Source: Planctomycetota bacterium (GTDB lineage: Bacteria; Planctomycetota; UBA1135; GCA-002686595). From it: a DNA stretch of 64,000 bases. Both the position numbers and the translations under genes were made by a program. Below the pieces are notes generated by a model. It was not told the DNA's origin. It did no database searches and was given only the letters and a program-made list of their open reading frames with translations. Every line of letters begins with the position of its first letter. Positions within the stretch are counted from its first letter, which is position 1. The stretch lies in assembly GCA_012959525.1 (NCBI GenBank), contig DUDB01000020.1, positions 4,991 to 68,990 on the forward strand, written 5' to 3'. Shown one piece after another: positions 60,332 through 64,000 of the stretch.

Positions 60332-60838
60332 ATGCCCCACACTCGTGCGACCCATTGCCCTCTTTGTGGCTCCAACCTGAAGCCTACGGACTGGGAGGGG
60401 CGCACTCGGCCCAAGTGCCAGGGCTGCGGTTTCGTTTACTTTTTCAACCCCGCGAGCGCGGCCGCCGGGTTGGTCTTGGACGCAACTGGGGGCAAGGTCC
60501 TCCTTGTGCGACGCCGCATCCAGCCCTTCAGGGGTGCCTGGGCCTTGCCTGCGGGTTATCAGGAGATTGACGAGGAGCCGCAGGAAGCGGTTCGCCGTGA
60601 GGTGAGCGAAGAGACGGGCCTGGAGGTCGAGGTTCAACGCCTACTGGACGTAGCCTGGGTGGGGGACGACCCTCGCAAGCCGGCCAATGTGATCATCTAC
60701 CTTTGCACGGTGGTGGGGGGGCAGTTACGGGCAGCCAGCGACGTCAGCGAGGTGGCCTGGTTCTCCCTCACGGACCTGCCCGAGGACATGGGCTTTGACA
60801 ATCGGGATTTGATCACGCGGTTTCTGGACCGGGAGTGA
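60332..60838 (+). CDS. NUDIX hydrolase with N-terminal zinc ribbon
   Basis: 168 residues. C9, C12, C29 and C32 form a zinc ribbon (CPLC, CQGC), and the NUDIX box is G75-x5-E81-x7-R89-E90-V-S-E93-E94-T-G96, complete. The zinc ribbon plus NUDIX layout is that of the NudC-like/ADP-ribose branch. It hydrolyses a nucleoside diphosphate derivative; substrate unknown. ATG 60332. Upstream TAGGCT (60297-60302) may be its -10, with a leader of about 22 bases. Confidence 0.9.
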   Translation: MPHTRATHCPLCGSNLKPTDWEGRTRPKCQGCGFVYFFNPASAAAGLVLDATGGKVLLVRRRIQPFRGAWALPAGYQEIDEEPQEAVRREVSEETGLEVEVQRLLDVAWVGDDPRKPANVIIYLCTVVGGQLRAASDVSEVAWFSLTDLPEDMGFDNRDLITRFLDRE

Positions 60839-60962
60839 GAGGGGCTCGCCGGATCAGCTGGGGAGGGATCTCGGGTGGGGATGCCACGCAAGAGGGGCAT
60901 CGCGGCGCACCCCGCGTTATGCTGGGGGCCTACTAATCGACCCTCTTCAGCTTCATATCCCC

Positions 60963-62003
60963 GTGACCTCCAAGACACCTCTCACCTACAAGGACGCTGG
61001 CGTCAACATAGACGCGCAGGACGAAGCTCTCTCCCTGTCCAAGCAGGCCATCCGTGACACCTTCGGGCCAGGAGTCGTCTCTGACGTGGGCCTGTTCGGT
61101 GGGCTGTTCGACATGGAGCAAGCGGGTGTGGGGGGCCAGATTCTGGTGGCCAGCGCCGATGGGGTCGGCACCAAGTTGGAAGTGGCTAAGCGCATGGGCG
61201 TGTTTGACAGCGTGGGGCGCGATCTTGTCCAGCACTGCATCAACGACATTCTTGTCCAGGGAGCCCGTCCCCTGTTCTTCATGGATTACGTGGGCACCGG
61301 ACGGCTGGAGCCTGCGGTGGTGAGCGCGCTGATTGCCGGTTGCGCTGCTGCTTGTTCCGACGGCGGATTGGCGCTACTCGGCGGCGAGACCGCGGAGATG
61401 CCCGGTCTGTATGCGGAGGGTGATTTCGACCTGGTGGGCTTCATCGTGGGCAGCGTGGCCCGGGAGAAGGTCTTGGATGGGAGCCACGTCAAGGCAGGCC
61501 AGGTCCTGTTGGGTTTGGGTTCAAGCGGATTGCACACCAATGGCTACTCCCTGGCTCGCAAGGTGCTCTTCGAACGCTTGGGGCACGACGTACACGACCG
61601 GCCTGATGCCTTGGGAGGAGTGAGCGTTGGGGAGGCCCTGCTCGCGCCGCACAAGAGCTATCTCAAACCCCTCTGGCCCCTGCTCGAGAAGGACCTCTTG
61701 GCGAGCATGGCGCACATCACCGGTGGTGGTCTGCTCGATAACCTTCCTCGAGTCCTATCTGGCGTGGATGCGGTTATCGAACGCGGAAGCTGGGCTGTGC
61801 CGCCGCTCTTCGAGATGATCGTCGAGGGTGCCGGCATCGATGAGGATGAGGCTCACCGCGCGCTGAACATGGGGATCGGTATGGTGCTGATCGTGGATGG
61901 GGACAAGGTGGATGAAGTCAGTGCTCACTTGGAATCCGTGGGGGAACCCGCCGTGGTGATCGGGTGTCTCGAAGCGGGTGAGGGCCGGGTCCGTTGGGCC
62001 TGA
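60963..62003 (+). CDS. purM: Phosphoribosylformylglycinamidine cyclo-ligase (AIR synthase)
   Basis: 346 residues from GTG 60963. YKDAGVNIDAQDEA at the N-terminus, ASADGVGTKLEVAKRM, HCINDILVQGARPLFFMDY, LLGGETAEMPG, LGLGSSGLHTNGYSLARK and HITGGGLLDNLPRVL give the complete PurM pattern. It closes the imidazole ring of AIR from FGAM with ATP in purine synthesis. A TATGCT box lies about 40 bases upstream. The next gene overlaps its end by ten bases. Confidence 0.95.
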   Translation: MTSKTPLTYKDAGVNIDAQDEALSLSKQAIRDTFGPGVVSDVGLFGGLFDMEQAGVGGQILVASADGVGTKLEVAKRMGVFDSVGRDLVQHCINDILVQGARPLFFMDYVGTGRLEPAVVSALIAGCAAACSDGGLALLGGETAEMPGLYAEGDFDLVGFIVGSVAREKVLDGSHVKAGQVLLGLGSSGLHTNGYSLARKVLFERLGHDVHDRPDALGGVSVGEALLAPHKSYLKPLWPLLEKDLLASMAHITGGGLLDNLPRVLSGVDAVIERGSWAVPPLFEMIVEGAGIDEDEAHRALNMGIGMVLIVDGDKVDEVSAHLESVGEPAVVIGCLEAGEGRVRWA

Positions 62004-62788
62004 ACACAAGGCTCATCGGTCGTCCCTGGTGGTCGACGCTGGCCGTCTCCATCAGTCTGTGCGTTGGAGCGGGCCGTCCGGTAGCTGCTCAAGTGCCCTC
62101 CTTGGGTGGACCGGAAGACCCGTGGCCACTCCTGAGGGAGATGCAACCCGGCTCAGCCCGAGCCGTGGCCATCTGTAATGCGCTGAATGGAGGCCCTGCG
62201 GGGTTGGAGCAGGGGCATTGGTCCCGATTGCTGGAGATTTCCTACGCGGCCTTTCTCGAGGAGCTCGGACTCTACGCCGGGGCTCCGGCTCGAAAGGTGG
62301 CGGAGGCCCAATATCGGGCCGCCCCGGGCACCTGGAGCGTTCTCTGCCTTGAGGGTGTCGCGCGGCGCACGGGTGACCTGGGCCGTTCAGCTGAAGTGCT
62401 CGAGTCCGCCCTCGCGGCGGAGTCCGAACCGGCCACTCAGGTCGAACTCCGGGAGCGGCGTTCTATTGTTGCCGGGGGCGCCGGTGACCTGGAGACCCAG
62501 TTCGACTGGCTTGGGCGTGCCCTGGCAAGTCGAGGTAGTGATGGGCTCCAGATGCGCGCGCGACTGGCTCTGGCCCACGGGGCACGCGAGCGGGCCAGGG
62601 CCCTATTTCGTGTACTCGTTGATCGCGGTCGGGGCCCCTCACCTGACCTCGGGGAGCACCCGCCCTGGGCTCTGAGGGGATGGGGGCTTGCGCTCCTTCC
62701 CTCTGGAACCGAGTCTTTTGTTCTATCTGGCGGCCTCAACTCTCAGATACAGCCGTTCATCCGCAACCCCTCCCTTTACCGCGACTAG
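61994..62788 (+). CDS. Secreted TPR-like helical protein, unknown function
   Basis: 264 residues with a TTG start overlapping the purM end. LAVSISLCVGAGRPVAAQ is the signal peptide core and cleavage region. The rest is alpha-helical in pairs (AEVLESALAAESEPATQ, MRARLALAHGARERARALF) with TPR-like spacing. No enzyme motif. It is probably co-translated with purM and followed closely by the hydrolase-like gene. Functional link to purM is not implied. Confidence 0.65.
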   Translation: MGLNTRLIGRPWWSTLAVSISLCVGAGRPVAAQVPSLGGPEDPWPLLREMQPGSARAVAICNALNGGPAGLEQGHWSRLLEISYAAFLEELGLYAGAPARKVAEAQYRAAPGTWSVLCLEGVARRTGDLGRSAEVLESALAAESEPATQVELRERRSIVAGGAGDLETQFDWLGRALASRGSDGLQMRARLALAHGARERARALFRVLVDRGRGPSPDLGEHPPWALRGWGLALLPSGTESFVLSGGLNSQIQPFIRNPSLYRD

Positions 62789-62795
62789 GCCGAGC

Positions 62796-64000
62796 ATGAT
62801 CATTCAGCGCATCCCCACCCTCCTCGGTTCAGTCGCCCTGTTCAGCGCATTGTCTTTGGTGTCCTTTGCTGTGATGCCCGCCCAGGATCAACTCCTCAAG
62901 GACAGTGAGCTGAAAAATCTGGCGAAGTCTCTCGCGAAGTACATCGAAGCCCGAGTGGATGAGAAGGGCGTGAGTGACGCCACGGGTGACGTGGCTTCGA
63001 ACATGGCGAAGTTGGAGCGCAAGCTGTCAAAGACTCCTGCGCAAGGTGACATCCTCGCTTCCCCCGGTGATATTGGCCGCGCCATTTGGCTCTCTTACGA
63101 CTACGGCCGGAACAGACCCAAAAAGGGGAAGGTTGCGGAGAAGAAGTTTGTGGGTTCTGTGTTCAGCAAGGACAACCCTTTGATGTACGCCGTTTGGGCT
63201 CCATCAAAATACTCGGCCTCCTCTGGTTCCTATCCCCTTGTCATCTGCATTCCCGACGAGGGGGTGCGCCCCGTGGACCATCTCAGGGACCACTGGGCGG
63301 ATCGCGGCGTGCAGGAAGGGGTCATTCTTGCTTCTCCGGTCATGCCTGAGGATTCAGGGGCGTGGTCAGGCCGCGACGGAATTGGTCGCGTCATCGTCTT
63401 GATGCGTGCCGTCTACGAGGAGTATGGCGTGGACTTTAATCGCATCTACTTGGCCGGTCACGGATTGGGCGTCGCAACGGCCTTGGGTATAGCCGAGAAG
63501 TTTCCGGACCGTTTTGCGGGCGTGATTGGGCGTAGCGGTGACGCTGGCGAGGCCTCCCCGAGTAACTTCCGAAACCTCTCCACCTATTTCAGTGGAGGTG
63601 GGGCGCAGGTAACCAAGTTTGAGGAGGAGGTTCGCCGCATGGGGTATAGCAACTGCACGGTGCAACCTGCGGGTGTCACGGCCGACGTCTGGAATTGGAT
63701 GGGGACCGTCTCGCGCGACTCCTATCCATCGCAGGTCACCTTGATTCCGGGATCTCCGTTCCCCAAGCGCGCATACTGGTTGGAGGTTCCGCCCTCAGAA
63801 GGGGGGAGCAGTCGCATTAGCGCGCAGGTGGACCGGGGGACGAATACCGTCACGGTTGAGGGGTCGGGCATCACTGAGTTCACGATCCACTTCAATGACT
63901 TGCTCTTGGACATGAGCAAGCCCATCGTGGTGGTTGCGAACGGGCAGAAGCATGAGGACCTCATTCCGCGCAGTCGTGCTGTGGTCCTTGCGAGCCTGTT
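62796..64000 (+). CDS. Secreted alpha/beta-hydrolase-like protein lacking the nucleophile (3' end outside window)
   Basis: 401 codons are visible and the frame is open at the window edge. Signal peptide core LGSVALFSALSLVSFAVMPA. Residues about 130-280 follow the esterase/PHB-depolymerase-like fold: PLVICIPDEGVRP, then GRVIVLMRAVYEEYGVDFNRIYL and LAGHGLGVATALGIAEKFPD. The nucleophile elbow should read GxSxG; here it is G-H-G-L-G with Gly223 replacing Ser, so hydrolysis by this site is not expected. The C-terminal visible part is beta-rich (SQVDRGTNTVTVEGSG-like). It may bind rather than cleave its ligand. It follows the TPR-like gene by eight bases. Confidence 0.78.
   Translation, partial: MIIQRIPTLLGSVALFSALSLVSFAVMPAQDQLLKDSELKNLAKSLAKYIEARVDEKGVSDATGDVASNMAKLERKLSKTPAQGDILASPGDIGRAIWLSYDYGRNRPKKGKVAEKKFVGSVFSKDNPLMYAVWAPSKYSASSGSYPLVICIPDEGVRPVDHLRDHWADRGVQEGVILASPVMPEDSGAWSGRDGIGRVIVLMRAVYEEYGVDFNRIYLAGHGLGVATALGIAEKFPDRFAGVIGRSGDAGEASPSNFRNLSTYFSGGGAQVTKFEEEVRRMGYSNCTVQPAGVTADVWNWMGTVSRDSYPSQVTLIPGSPFPKRAYWLEVPPSEGGSSRISAQVDRGTNTVTVEGSGITEFTIHFNDLLLDMSKPIVVVANGQKHEDLIPRSRAVVLASL

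Overview
The window looks like chromosomal DNA of a GC-rich bacterium (roughly 60-65% GC by eye), most probably a Planctomycetota member, possibly marine. The basis is family content, not a marker gene: a PF07638-type ECF sigma factor, two sigma factor/Ser-Thr kinase gene pairs, many secreted FG-GAP/ASPIC, HEAT, VWA and cytochrome c peroxidase proteins, and a secreted protein with a C-terminal domain I associate with marine planctomycetes. Genes are tightly packed and often overlap. I recognised no rRNA, tRNA, CRISPR array, insertion sequence, phage or plasmid module. The first ~90 bases look like a contig end.

Layout. 1-2.1 kb: the interrupted 3' part of a large FG-GAP/ASPIC/thioredoxin/TPR protein whose intact paralogue sits at 51.1-54.3 kb. 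2.1-12.1 kb: a small membrane protein, a B12-binding-type radical SAM protein, an HlyD-like adaptor, a squalene-cyclase-repeat protein, then a probable run of FkbM methyltransferase, Wzx-like flippase and HAD hydrolase, followed by an aminotransferase. 12.1-19.3 kb: a secreted M64-type metallopeptidase, a sigma factor with membrane Ser/Thr kinase, a coiled-coil protein, an alkyltransferase-like DNA repair protein, a DUF2270 protein and a small lipoprotein. 19.4-29.9 kb: a 1.1-kresidue lipoprotein, a GT-C-like membrane enzyme, an msrB - ECF sigma - kinase/TPR operon and two small envelope proteins. 30-41.6 kb: a PRMT-like methyltransferase diverging from a membrane-anchored HTH/coiled-coil protein, DUF2784, a VWA/HEAT protein, secreted proteins, a PAP2 protein, a second membrane HTH protein, SlyX and a cyclophilin-parvulin fusion. 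41.6-51 kb: a di-haem peroxidase, an M28 peptidase, then thiL - tsaE - ECF sigma - anti-sigma, and TolC - HEAT lipoprotein. 51-64 kb: the FG-GAP paralogue, CCA-adding enzyme, dxr - rseP - UbiA-type prenyltransferase, a NUDIX hydrolase, purM and two secreted proteins, the last running off the window.

Three patterns cut across the window. (1) At least 13 unlinked genes have a TANNNT box 6-12 nt before the start codon, in five plus-strand and one minus-strand case exactly 6 nt, so the transcripts would be leaderless or nearly so. (2) Three convergent gene pairs end on one shared palindromic CTAG, so each strand reads its TAG stop from the same four bases. (3) Several proteins have unusual architecture: a bacterial PRMT with YFxSY, double-E and THW motifs, two transmembrane proteins with an excisionase-like N-terminal HTH, a cyclophilin-parvulin fusion, a site-2 protease with about four PDZ domains, a thioredoxin-like domain without cysteines and a hydrolase-like protein without its nucleophile.

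Functionally the genes mix housekeeping (purine, thiamine, isoprenoid, tRNA maturation) with envelope biogenesis, envelope stress sensing and secreted proteins of unknown role. All function calls rest on motif recognition; no database search was run.
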